64,000 nt of DNA from assembly GCA_024752435.1 (NCBI GenBank), contig CP103032.1:186001-250000 (forward strand). Reading direction: 5' to 3'. A program made the translations under genes and the position numbers. Under the pieces are notes generated by a model that saw only the letters and a program-made list of their open reading frames with translations, was not told the DNA's origin and made no database searches. Source of the DNA: Allantophomopsis cytisporea. Taxonomy: Eukaryota; Ascomycota; Leotiomycetes; Phacidiales; Phacidiaceae. This document shows positions 38,560 to 49,009 of this stretch, in pieces. The first letter of the stretch is position 1, and each line of letters starts with the position of its first letter.

Positions 38560-39710
38560 CCTCCAGGTCTGAATCGCAAGATCGATCTACGAGAATAGAT
38601 GATCGTCATTTAGATAGGACCCCTCAACCATTTCCTCATCACCATCACCCACTCATAGCTTGGCAATTCAATGCGAGAGTATGTTTATTGTAAGCTGCTG
38701 CAATGATTCTCAATCGTAAGAATCAAACTCGAATATACAAGCGTTTGATCACTCGTGTATGATTGTGGTCTGGATGAAGCTGGTGATGCTCGATCTGAGA
38801 CGTCGCGGTTTACGACTTCGACGAACTGTTCATCGTCACCGCCAAAATCTCATAGCTTGTCTGTCGAGTGAGAGGAATCATATTGTAAGTTGTCGCATCG
38901 ATAGGTTGTTACAAAACTTGAATTGAGGATTTTAAAGAAGTTGAGCAGCCGTATATCGCGTTTTGAATGATACTGGTGATGCAAAACTTCGAAGTCGCGA
39001 TTTACGACCTGGATATACCGTTGTTCATTACATTATGATTAAACCACAACACAGCAAGCCATTATGATGATTGAAATAGTAGGGTTCATATATCGCAATA
39101 TATTAATTCGCTGCTATCAAGTAATTGAGTGTATGTAAGCTGCCAACGTATTCAATGATGCTCTCCTTCGTCCGACTATGAAATCACTCCCATGAAAAAA
39201 AACTCGTGCGACGAAAACACGACCCTCCTGCTGAGCATTATCACTAAGATCAACCAACAAATCATCAATTAGTATTCTAGAGCAAGTTGTAAGTCATCAG
39301 CCGTCGCAAGATGAAAATTCAATACTGTCAGAAACAAAGAATGCATGGACTCCGATGTTATTGATGAGGCTTTGTTGCAACCACTTCTGCTTCAAAACAC
39401 GACCGAGCGGGGCTCAGACAGCTCCTCATCGTCACCACTTAGCTACAATTCACATTCCAGCTTGTAGACTGCATCGCAAGTTACCTTACTAAGATAATAG
39501 AATGTCACAGTAGCTGCTGAGAGAGTTTCAGCCTTCTCTGCACTGATATGAGTTGAATGCTTCTCACCGACAAGATCGAGTTTCGAGGCCGACGGAGCAG
39601 GGCAACTCCACCAAATAGGCTACAACCAACTATTTTTCAGTACAATCCCCTTCGACTACAGCTTGACAATTCCTTTAAGATAGCCAGTCAAGATTGCCAA
39701 GGTAAATCTT
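38560..39710 (+). repeat. Array of diverged hairpin units with splice-like punctuation; candidate intronic RNA cluster
   Basis: Five or six degenerate units, spaced about 155-250 bp, lie head to tail. Donor-like GTAAG or GTAA sites occur at 38690, 38885, 39135, 39299 and 39702. A repeated acceptor-plus-exon phrase, TAG or CAG followed by CTTG, occurs at 38659, 38856, 39461 and 39662, and two of these share CTTGRCAATTC. Each unit contains a stem-loop whose outer arms differ in sequence but still pair: GGTGATG with CATCGTCACC (38782-38840), GTGATG with CATTAC (38976-39031), AATGATGCTC with GAGCATTATC (39154-39242), GATGAGG with CCTCATC (39363-39430), GAGTTG with CAACTC (39550-39608). The first two share an inner stem GTCG with CGAC. 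No coding frame runs through. A non-coding host gene with intronic small RNAs is my reading. I could not identify a known RNA family. Confidence 0.5.
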
Positions 39711-41843
39711 TGAAATAATAGCATTTCCAATCAAGTATAACTGACATCTATGGGTTTCTATGTATACGTAAGTAGACCATCGCCTGAATGTGTACACCTT
39801 GCCACTGCGGCCCTCGGTGGTCATCAGCGACAGAGACAGCGACAGCGACAGCGCCAAAATCAACTACTACACGACAATAACGCAGCAAGAGATCCCAAAA
39901 GTGCAGCTGTAGCTCGTCGAATTGATGATTGGCAATTTATGTCAACAGAAAAAGCCACATGGACGGATAGATGTGTTTTGAGCGTATACTCACAGAGAAT
40001 GTGCCGATGCCCTGCTGATCAGCTCGCAACTTTCGCAATGAAACTTCGATCTCAAGAGCACGACGGCGTTTCTTTACCAATATCATAGTCCAGTAAATCG
40101 GATAAAGTCCGAATCTGCACGTTGCTAGCATGCGCATTCTGGGAAGAACTTACGATTCAAACAAAACTAATGAAACCAACATATGCTTGCGGTATAATCC
40201 TCGCAGTCGTCAATTCTCAGTCAAACCCCTAATAGATGAGCACTATCTTGCAAAGACTACCACTGAACTCTAGATCTCAATGAAAGTACTTAAGATGATT
40301 GAACCCACCTTGAAAGTTACAGCTCAACGAGAGCTTGTACTATGGAAAGTATTTCGATTTCGTGGCAGTCTAAAGACTATCCTTCAAAGGTACAGGAGTT
40401 CCGTAGATGACGAAGAGTCTTAAGAAGTGATAAGAATGTGGATAGTGATGATAACACCAAAATGAAAATACGAAGCGAAACTGCGGTAGAACATTGCGTT
40501 CTCAGATTCACTTCAAAGCACAACAGATATTAGTACTTGCCATATTGCAAGCAGTATATGAGTATAGAGCCATGCAAACCAGGAGAAAGATGATCCATTT
40601 ACTTGCTATCATGTGCTGTGCGCCTCCAGCATCAACACCCAGCTAAGAATAGCCCTCTAGCATCGCCATAGGAGATGATGCTCCTCACACAGCTTAAGCT
40701 TCACATTCCACGTGATGTCGCAAGAACTTTATCCCGGACAATGAGAAGCTCAAAGCTATCCAGACATGGCTAAAAAGGATGTTCCCGAGGAACCGAAAGG
40801 AGCTTGGGGGAGTTCGGGATGCTTTGGCTATTGGGAACAATGCCGTTGTTTGAGGGAGATTGTTCGAGTAACAGTGGATGAAAGGAATGCCGCGGAATGA
40901 GGATGGAGCGAGATACTGTGTCTTGGTCAAGTATCCATATTCATGACTCGGGGGAATCGTCCCGCAGAATATAAGTAAAAGAAATATAGAATCGACACTG
41001 TAAGCCTTCCTCATAAGTGTTTCGTAAGTAAGAGCAGATCTCATGGATATGAATGAATACGTGAGACAAGTGGGCATATTCAGTCAGCACGTCGGCATCC
41101 AGCGTTTACTTTATACATTCAAACTTCGCTAGACAGAATCATGAGGACTATAATTCGTTCATCATCCGTAGCACGGTAAAGTCAAAACAATGCCATAGCT
41201 CCACCCTTCCGAAGAGCATATCCAAATTCTCCCTTGAGCACGGGAAGCCTAAAGCCTTGCGCGTCAACCATACCAGGTCAGGCCAAAGCCGCCGTGTGAG
41301 AACGGCGCTGCGAAGGTAAATCTCGCCATAATCAGCAGACGCACCTGACATTCATAATGCTCTGCGTAGAACATATGAATGAATCCCACCGCACGGCCGA
41401 TCCTCAATCGTGCGCCGCGGATTCTTCACTATGCAAGAACTCGGCGCATGTTTTCAAGAAAGTATGTGCAAAGATTTACACATGATGCGAGTGAGGGGAC
41501 GTTGCGCCGCGGGCGGATACCTTCGGATTTCCACTCGGGCCCGTATACACGCCCTGTGATTGGCAGAGCGTGTGTAGGGAAGCAGAATGCCATGTTCTTC
41601 TCGCGCGCATTGGCGCGGCGCAACCCAAGATGATGTGCATGCGCGTGGTGGTCTATTGCGACAGTGAAAGAATTGCTGTGGCAATGAGAAAGACTGGCGC
41701 AATAATGTTGTATAAGCATTGGGAGGTCCGATGAGAGAGAACTTAAAGGAAGCTGGATTTCTTGTTTTTTTTTTGCTGCTCAACTCATTCGCATCATCTT
41801 TGCTATATCGACGAGTTAACTATTCGAATTGAATTATTTCATC
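39711..41843. other. Intergenic region, nothing recognised
   Basis: A short GACAGC repeat sits near 39830-39855. No exon series or domain is visible. The last 100 bases, with a T-run and pyrimidines, are the probable leader of the PhyH gene. Confidence 0.5.
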
Positions 41844-42923
41844 ATGCCGCACGCTATTCTTCCAGATGTTGAGGTCACTTACGGTGATTGGAGAGACGAT
41901 TTATTTAAGGATGGTTTTGCTGTTGTCAAGAATGTTATCTCGAAGGAGAAGGCTGCCGAGTACGTTGAGTCCATGATCCAGTGGCTCGAGAAGTTCCCTC
42001 TTGGTTTCGACCGTAACGACCCCTCCACTTGGACTGAGGAGCATCTTCCTGCACACATGAAGTAAGTCCAACTGCCCCACCAACCCCCGCCAAACACCTA
42101 CCACTTCTTACGACATTATGAATACCAATACTCACACATCTTCCATAGAGGTGGCATGTACCACGGTTACTCAGTCTCGCATGAAAAGTTCGTCTGGGAT
42201 GCACGCATGGAGCCAGGTATTCTCGACACCTTTGCCAAGATCTGGAACACGGAGGACCTCCTCGTCTCCTTCGATGGCATCAACGTCACTCTTCCACGCC
42301 CTGTCACCGGCGGCCCACCACCACGCTGGCCACACCAGGACCAGGACTCTAAGATTCGCGGCTTCCAATGCGCACAGGGCATCCTGAACCTGTGCCCTAA
42401 TGGCCCAGAGGACGGTGGATTGGTAGTCATGCGTGGCTCGCACCGTTTCAACGACGAGTTCTTCAAGAGCCACAGCATGGAGAAGAAGGAGAAGTGGGGC
42501 AAGGTACCAGATGACTGGCATGGATTCGACGAGGATGAGGTCGCATGGTTCGAGGAGCGCGGTTGCGAGGTCGTGAAGGTTTGCCTTGAGCCTGGAGATT
42601 TCGTTGTTTGGGATTCCCGTACCGTTCACTACAATGTGCTTCCGAACGGCAACCAGATGCGCGCTGTCGTCTACGCTTGCTATACTCCTGCTGCGTTGGC
42701 TACACCTGAGGATCTCAAGAAGAAGGGAGATATCTTCAACCGCAGAGAGAGAACTACCCACTGGCCTCACAGGAACTTCTGGAGGGCGGATAAAATCCTC
42801 AGACTGGGTCAGGAGGATCCTCACCACCGTGATGTGCCTTTCGAGGAGCCAGTTATTACCGATAAGCTCTTGAAGTTGGCGGGTGCTAAGCCCTATGAGT
42901 CTTTTGAGGCGGCTCATGCTTGA
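41844..42923 (+). CDS. Phytanoyl-CoA dioxygenase (PhyH) family protein
   Basis: This is an Fe(II)/2-oxoglutarate-dependent oxygenase of the PhyH superfamily; the substrate is not known from sequence. Exon 1 is 41844-42061 and exon 2 is 42149-42923. The 87-bp intron runs from GTAAGT to CATAG, and the joined frame gives 330 residues. I chose MPHAILPD as start, five codons inside the longest frame, because the PhyH-like N-terminal helix begins shortly after. The iron-binding triad is visible: H135-x-D137 in WPHQDQDS and H233 in SRTVHYNVLPNG, followed by the 2-oxoglutarate-binding Arg at about 244 (QMRAV). The C-terminus has no peroxisomal SKL-type signal, so it is probably cytosolic. It may belong to secondary metabolism or housekeeping; there is no biosynthetic neighbour. 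Confidence 0.9.
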
Positions 42924-43780
42924 TTGATGAACCTGTGTGGGATTTGGATATGGAGTTTGCATAGTATAGCGATTGGGTTGTCCTTTATTTTTTTATTTTA
43001 TATTTCCTCTATAACATTTGCATACCTGCATATAGCCATTTTATATAGCGAGCAAAGCAAAACATGATCATTCAGCTTGACCAAAAAGACTCTCGATAGT
43101 GATGATAGAATCTTTCACTTATTATAACAATATTTACCTCTTGGCAGGAAGATGTTTCAGGACGATGATAGATTCTAAGTAAACTATACTTCATAAAAAC
43201 GCTAAATCAACAGTCTATCTGTCTTGCTCCTACTATTCGATTTCTCTTAGCTGGGCTCAGCTCATACATGTGCTCGTGCCTGTTACGGAACCACATATAC
43301 TGTAGAGTAACTTCAACACGGTATGTATTGTACACCAAATCCGATTTCGTGTTACCTGTTCTAGGATGCACCGTTATTCTACGAGTATGTCGGCGATTTG
43401 GAGACTGATGTTCCCTCAGTCATGTACTCCTAACCAGCTGTAAGTCTCTGAAGTGCTATTTCCAAAGGACATGATATCCTTATATCCAAGCACAGCAGTC
43501 TCAGCGCCTCAATGTCGCCACGCCATCTTCTACCATTGACGAAGATCGGGTGCTTTTCTTTGTAATAAAGTATATAAGGAGGGAATCCTATAAAAATCCT
43601 TGCTATCATCATCTAAGAATTAAAAAGACAGCTTTTCATATTTGATGTTATGTAAAAGTAAGAACAGACACATGAACAGCCTGAGACAGTTATAATTTGA
43701 TCCGGCAGAGCACTCTTGTCAACCTCACCTATTTCCGCCGGCATGCCACCCCGCATTGAAATCTCAACAGGCATCAACAT
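42924..43780. other. Intergenic: PhyH 3' flank and pseudogene 3' flank
   Basis: The 3' ends of two converging units meet here. The DNA is AT-rich after 42980. No gene is visible. Confidence 0.5.
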
Positions 43781-44679
43781 TCACGACCATAATTCAATGC
43801 AAAACATCTGCATCCATGCGTACTCATTAAAGAATGGTTCCAGGATCTTTCCTATCCACATATGCCAGTCATCATCCCATCGTCCGCAGCAAAACGTTGC
43901 GTAGCAAATTCCCAGTAGCTTGGATACCAATCAGAGGTCTCCCAGTCAATCAGTACTATGGAGTATTGATCTTCGACCCCTGGTTCGTTAGATGTTGAAT
44001 TGTAAGAACTAGGTGTTGTAGGTAACTTCTTAACCATGACGTTCTTTCGTTGAAAGTCACCGAGGGTAAAGATGGGTCTGTGATCCTTAAGGACAGACGG
44101 AAAGGCTCGGCTGTAGAATTCTGCTTTCTGGGCTGGCAAGTTGTTGTCAATGTACTTCTGTGTCAGGGCCACATTGAGATCTTGTTCAGTATCGAAAGGA
44201 CCCCCAACCAAGGGCCTACCATCGTCTGTCCAAAAGATTGTATCCAGAAGGCCACACTTTCCTATGCTTCCGAAGTAACCTGGAGCAGGTATATTGCGTA
44301 GTTGACAGAAAAAATCCCGCAACTTTGTAGATATAGTCTCTTTATCAACCGTGCTCAGTGATGTCCATTGAGCGTCAAGTGTTTCCCCTTCAATATTCTC
44401 CATCACAATGTAATTTTTGTTGTCTTCGAGTCAGAATGAATTGCATAAACAAAAGGAACGCGCACATCGGTGACTCCACGGACGAAAAGCATGTTTTCAC
44501 CTTCGATGAGGTCGACACCAGTGCCAAATTTGACCAATAAAGTGGTGTCCAAGTCGAACAATTTTGTGACCGTTGTGAGCACATAATATGTCTTGCGAGA
44601 TCTCGATTGCCTCATTCGTTGGAAGAGGTGCAGGGAGATGTTTGAAATTTGCGAAGTAAAGAAGCGAAACATTGGCCAT
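43781..44679 (-). pseudogene. Phosphotransferase (APH/ChoK-fold) family pseudogene with three frameshifts
   Basis: Conceptual reading on the minus strand gives an aminoglycoside-phosphotransferase-like kinase common in fungal genomes, but only by changing frame three times. The first frame begins at 44679 and runs to GHKIVRLGHHF. One extra base near 44536 then leads into LVKFGTGVDLIEGENMLF. A missing base in an A-run near 44415 leads to NYIVMENIEGETLD. This frame holds the catalytic loop FTLGDFQRKNVMV (normally HGD-x4-N; here the H is L) and the metal-site LIDWETSDWYPSYWE. A third shift near 43880 is needed to reach DDDWHMWIGKIL and the usual family C-terminus ELWS, ending at 43781. Three independent shifts and the changed catalytic His argue for a decayed gene. 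Assembly errors in homopolymers are the alternative for at least one of them. Confidence 0.78.
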
Positions 44680-45761
44680 TGCGATGTGTTTCAGAGATGA
44701 TTTTGAATCAAATCATAGATACCAAAACCCGCGAGGATATGCCTAGCATGAAGTTTATGTAAGCAAGGAATGAGTTTAGATTCTCCGCATTGAAGCTGTG
44801 GCTTGGAACTCGTGTCGTAAGAAAGCGGTGAGGTCGCGATGCGATCAGGCTGGTGATAAGCTGAGAGGTTTGAGCAACTTGACCAACAATACGGGATATA
44901 TGGACATGAATACCATTGATATGATAAACATCGATGGTCGGTTTGGTATTCGTGTCCAAGATACACCTCAACCCCTGGTTTCCAGTGTAGGCATAGCTTA
45001 ATTCAACGTCTAAATACTCAGACTATGCGTGCCGGGATGTTCTCGCTTGTTCGGCAGGCCCGCAACAGATATCAAGTGTTTATCCCAACCTCGAGAGTTA
45101 CATCATACAGAATGTATATTTTCGCGCCGAAGCTAGAAAACATCACCCTCTGGCGTGGTTTGTTGACCACAGTAGATAGTTAGTTGTAGGCAATACTGCG
45201 TCTCATTCACGATACAAATATAAGTATATCTTGCACTTCACTCCGCCGCTTTATAAAGTACATTTGAAGTAGTCACACAAACGAATTTCCAAGCATGCAC
45301 GGTCATAGCAATCGTAGGCGTTGCTTCGTGGTATCTCCTTAGCAAAACGAGTGACAATGAATACACATTCATGGCATCACAATTGTGATAGGAGTTCGGA
45401 GATATCGCTAGGTTGTATGATGGGACAGAGTGAGATGATGACAAGCCAAGTGATGGTGATGGAGCGAAACTGATTCCCTAAATGAAAGAGTAGACATCTC
45501 GGGAAATAAGAAATGAACTACATGAAATGACCATTCAGTCTACTGGCCGGATTCGCTTGTATGCCTCCGGATAATGTATAGTTGCTGGTGTTTTCGGTTG
45601 ACCATTCTCGTGCTCACTTTCCTCCATCACTTCACTGTTCACTTCAACCACACTTTCGTCCTATTACCACTTTAGGAATTCATCTATCTGATTCAAAAAC
45701 GAATCTGAGAATATTTCCCTTTTAGGAATGAGCAGCTCGCTCGCTTGTGCCTCTGCTCAAC
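44680..45761. other. Intergenic region
   Basis: It lies between the pseudogene and the promoter of the spliced non-coding-looking locus. I see no coding exon. The motif CTTTTAGGAAT/CTTTAGGAAT occurs twice near 45670-45730, just before a TATA box. Confidence 0.45.
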
Positions 45762-45769
45762 TATATAAA
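45762..45769 (+). promoter_or_regulatory. TATA box followed by a CT-rich start region
   Basis: TATATAAA followed by about 170 bases of C/T-rich sequence with few ATGs. This is the classic arrangement of a strongly expressed fungal gene, and it sits upstream of the twin-intron locus. Confidence 0.55.
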
Positions 45770-46027
45770 CCCTCATTCTCCCCTTCTCGTCATCCACTTT
45801 GCACCCACATCCTCATCCACATTTACATCCACAGCGAACACCAGCATATCTACTATTATCTTCAGTTCTTGTTCCTTCTCTAGTCATCCTCTAGATCTTT
45901 ATCCAATATCCATATACCTGCTTTTGTCACTCTCCTCTGTCTGATCCGTATTCTAATACAAATTTCCGGCAACAACCATCTTCTTCATGCTCTCATATTT
46001 CACAACAACGTTCAGATAATCTAACAG

Positions 46028-46374
46028 GTAAGACCACCCCGCGTCCGCTCTTCAACTTTCGCACCTCATTGCTCCTCGTGCTACCTCACATTTCTACGGC
46101 AAAGCCCAGCGGCCGCATGAGTTGACCTTGTGGAACTATCAGTGGTGTCAGCTCAGACCCCGAGAATTTTGGTAAAGTGGTCGGCCCCGCTCGACCAAGC
46201 TTCTCGAGAGTCTGACGCGACAGCACTGAGGGCTTTATCGGAGCAGCTCATGGCTGGAGTCTGCTGTAGAGATACCGAGGTTGTACATCTGCATCGAAGT
46301 GTGAAAGGCGATGAGTGGACAGGTCTTACTCAGCTCTTGCTTTGCATTTGCTGACAGGGTTTCTTTGCTTCTAG
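46028..46374 (+). repeat. Twin intron, copy 1 (347 bp)
   Basis: It is homologous along its length to 46454-46797. Shared blocks include CAGCGGCCGCATG (46108-46120), GGTAARGTGGTCGGCCCC, CATGGCTGGA, and GGACAGG followed by AGGTCTTACTCAGCT. GGCCG and CGGCC can pair to close a stem within it. Confidence 0.8.
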
Positions 46375-46453
46375 GTACTACGCTACAAAAAAGTCACTAT
46401 CAACGACGGCGATAGCAACAGCACCAACAACAACACAGAAATCATCATAAAAG

Positions 46454-46797
46454 GTAAGACCGCCCCACGTCCGACCGCCCCCTCTCCACGCCTCTTCTCA
46501 CTTTGTGCACAACTTCGACACGCCAGAGCGAAGTCCAGCGGCCGCATGGGTTGGATCCGGGGGACCTCAGCTGCGTATCCTCCCAGTTCTCGAGAGTCTG
46601 GGTAAGGTGGTCGGCCCCATCTTATCTAGACTCTTCTGGGTTGAGAGGATAGCGCTGGGGTTCTAGGATCTGATTCATGGCTGGACTCCGCTCTGGACGT
46701 GCTCAAGTTCGCACATTGTCTGAAGATGTGGCGAGGACAGGTTGAATAGGTCTTACTCAGCTTGGTTCCCTTGCTGATGGGGTTGATTTTGATTTAG
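46454..46797 (+). repeat. Twin intron, copy 2 (344 bp)
   Basis: This is the diverged tandem copy of 46028-46374, displaced by about 426 bp. It contains an extra perfect hairpin, CCCAG-loop-CTGGG, around the palindrome TTCTCGAGAG. Confidence 0.8.
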
Positions 46798-47274
46798 GTA
46801 TAAGTTGGAGTGGAGTGGTAGTTATGGGAAAGTGAGGTGGTCGGTTCGAGCTATTTTAATGGATATGAGCGAGTCTCGTTTTGTGTATATAGCAAGCTTA
46901 AAGGTCATTGTTCATAATGACGAACTTTGAAGCACACACGATCCAAATTATGCGCGCTGAATCGCTTACATCGTGGACTGGGCAGTCTTTGCAATGCAAA
47001 ACCTTCAATGTAGTCAAGCAGAGGATTTTTGGTGTGGGCTAATACCGCGACATCAACACTTATTTACCACTCCCAATCAGCATTATCCCGAAAGTCAACA
47101 TAAAGATAAAATCTATACGCTCGTATGTAATTCTATTCTATAAGTTCTGCGAATCCCTGAGTTGAATGCTATATAATTGTACAAAGCATGACCATCATGC
47201 CGATGCCCAACCCATATCAGCCCATATATGTACACAAAATTGACAAAAGTTATGTAAATGAACAAATCATAACA

Positions 47275-48687
47275 TCAGTTTCTCCTGCTCAGAGTCTTTT
47301 GTACCATTTCCACCAACCCGTCCTTTGCCTCGCTCTCTGGGAAACTGCTGATGGCCGCGATGGCTTGATCAGCATAGTCTTGGGCAAGGGCACGAGTCTG
47401 TTCGAGCCCGTCGGACTTAAGAACAATCTCTCTCGCCTGTCGTTTTGTCAGTGATTGATCCCTTAGGCAGCTCTTGGGGCCATTCAAACTTACTCTTGCT
47501 ACATCACCATTCTCAGCGAATTTTCTACCAACCAATGCACCAAGGTCAGCATTCTGCTTCCATGCAAAGAGCAGAGGCGCAGTAGCGAGTCCAAGCTCCA
47601 AATCGGCACCAGCTGGCTTTCCGAGCTCCTTCTCACTAATGGTATAATCCAGCATATCATCTACGAGTTGGAAAGCCATTCCCAAGTTCTTTCCATACGA
47701 GTACGCAGCATCCACAACCTCGATCTCACAGTTTCCAAGTAAAGCCGCAGCTCTACAGCTCTTGCTAATCAAGCTAGCACTCTTGAGATATGTCTTTTGC
47801 AGGTAATGGGTGAAAGTATCGTCGTTAAACACTGGGTTCTTCTCGTCTTGAGAAGTGTTCTTCAATTGCATGAATTCACCCTCAATCAAGTTTGCGATGA
47901 CTGTTGCCAGAAGTTCGGTGACCTCGGCATCTCGTAAACGTGCTAGCGCTACGGATGCGCGTCCCAACAGAAAATCCCCAGCCAGCACAGCCATCTTGTT
48001 ACCAAATTCGAGGTTCGCAGATGGAGCTCCTCGCCTAGATACCGAGTGGTCGATTACATCGTCATGTAACAAGGAAGCAGTGTGGATGAGCTCGGTAATT
48101 TCGGCCAAGCGTCGCTGCTGAGGTAAAATATCGCTCTCGGTCGTAGAGTAGGAGGTTGAGGGGTGGGTGAGTGGATTCGAAATAGGAGACGAAGGGTTGA
48201 TATCGTTCAAGATCGTGGGAGAGGATATTGGAGCATCCACGGTTGGATGTGCTCTTGCATTTTCGGATTTTGGAGTAAGCGCGGTGGCGCGCGACATTAA
48301 TAAGACAATGAGAGGTCGCACATGTTTTCCCTCAGCCTGCGTATAGTATTTGGCTACGGTATCCAGTGCAGGATGACCAGAGCCCAAAAGACTTCTTATA
48401 TTTCCAGTGAGGAATTTCATCTCTTTGGCGACCATGCGCAATGGGTCAACACTGACGCCATCAGCAGCGCCACCGGATCGCGCATTGGAAAGAACGCTGC
48501 TGGCTACAGAAACTGCCTGCGCCCAGGTGGATTGTTGTCGCCGCGAAAATTCATAAGTTTGTGGAGTGGAAAGTCGTGAGGCGCTTCGCGATTGTATTCG
48601 ACACTGCAAGCAAGCTGCAGCAAGCTGAGGTCTGGATGTACATTTGCTGTTGAAGAGCAGTGATGCTCGTGCGGATGAAGCTCTCAT
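47275..48687 (-). CDS. COQ1: Polyprenyl diphosphate synthase, ubiquinone side chain (COQ1 type)
   Basis: The enzyme makes the long prenyl tail of ubiquinone in the mitochondrial matrix by repeated condensation of IPP. Exon 1 is 48687-47494 and exon 2 is 47436-47275. The 57-bp intron has donor GTAAGT, branch-like CTGAC and acceptor ACAG; it is a multiple of three with no stop, so the unspliced frame is also open (470 versus 451 residues). Splicing restores the usual GDVARAREIV, so I favour it. The N-terminus is Arg/Ser/Ala-rich without acids for about 50 residues, a typical mitochondrial presequence. Motifs seen: GKHVRP (120-125), first Asp-rich motif DDVID (209-213) with RRG after it, second Asp-rich motif DDMLD (343-347). 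A Ser/Pro-rich insert at about 140-190 is lineage-specific. Chain length cannot be told. It is divergent from VMA12. Confidence 0.94.
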   Translation of the reverse strand: MRASSARASLLFNSKCTSRPQLAAACLQCRIQSRSASRLSTPQTYEFSRRQQSTWAQAVSVASSVLSNARSGGAADGVSVDPLRMVAKEMKFLTGNIRSLLGSGHPALDTVAKYYTQAEGKHVRPLIVLLMSRATALTPKSENARAHPTVDAPISSPTILNDINPSSPISNPLTHPSTSYSTTESDILPQQRRLAEITELIHTASLLHDDVIDHSVSRRGAPSANLEFGNKMAVLAGDFLLGRASVALARLRDAEVTELLATVIANLIEGEFMQLKNTSQDEKNPVFNDDTFTHYLQKTYLKSASLISKSCRAAALLGNCEIEVVDAAYSYGKNLGMAFQLVDDMLDYTISEKELGKPAGADLELGLATAPLLFAWKQNADLGALVGRKFAENGDVARVSLNGPKSCLRDQSLTKRQAREIVLKSDGLEQTRALAQDYADQAIAAISSFPESEAKDGLVEMVQKTLSRRN

Positions 48688-49009
48688 CGCACAAATCCTT
48701 TCAAATTGGCCTATTCGATTATACGGATATTGTGAGGAGAAGGCGCCGACTAATCCACCGCTTTTCGTTTATCAATTGGTGTTGTGACGGATGAGATACG
48801 ATGGTAGATTGTGACTTGCTGGGGTCCTTGATGCCGGACTGGGGAATTTCTCTATGGATGCGGCTTATGTTGCCGCATCTGAATAAGACGGAATATTATT
48901 TCACCGATAGGCATGAATAGCCGATAAACTTCATGAGATGCTCTTGGACTTCGTAACTTACAGTCCGACCACAAAATTATGGTTAATGATATCCGTATGA
49001 AAACTCAAC
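48688..49009. promoter_or_regulatory. Shared divergent promoter of COQ1 and VMA12
   Basis: The start codons of the two genes lie 322 bp apart on opposite strands. I see no clear TATA box, as is usual for housekeeping promoters. Confidence 0.6.

Larger units (their letters stand above)
45790..46900 (+). ncRNA. Candidate spliced non-coding transcript with twin introns
   Basis: I read a first exon from about 45790 to 46027, intron 46028-46374, a 79-nt exon 46375-46453, intron 46454-46797, and a third exon of unknown end. Both introns have GTAAGACC donors. Both have a branch-like TGCTGAC or TGCTGAT about 20 bases before TTCTAG or TTTAG. The joined exons contain no frame worth calling; the first ATGs give very short peptides. 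A strong promoter, no coding capacity and structured introns together suggest a host gene for small RNAs. The limits and strand rest on splice motifs only. Confidence 0.42.

Noticed and set aside
38560..39710. tRNA or 5S rRNA gene cluster as explanation of the hairpin array
   Set aside because: I found no B-box-like GGTTCGANTCC, no cloverleaf and no 5S-like sequence in the units.
42171..42962. A 263-codon minus-strand open frame opposite the PhyH gene
   Set aside because: It lies within exon 2 of a well-supported dioxygenase on the other strand and has no recognisable features.
46028..46797. U3 snoRNA, RNase P/MRP or SRP RNA as identity of the twin introns
   Set aside because: The diagnostic boxes of these RNAs were not found in consistent positions in both copies.
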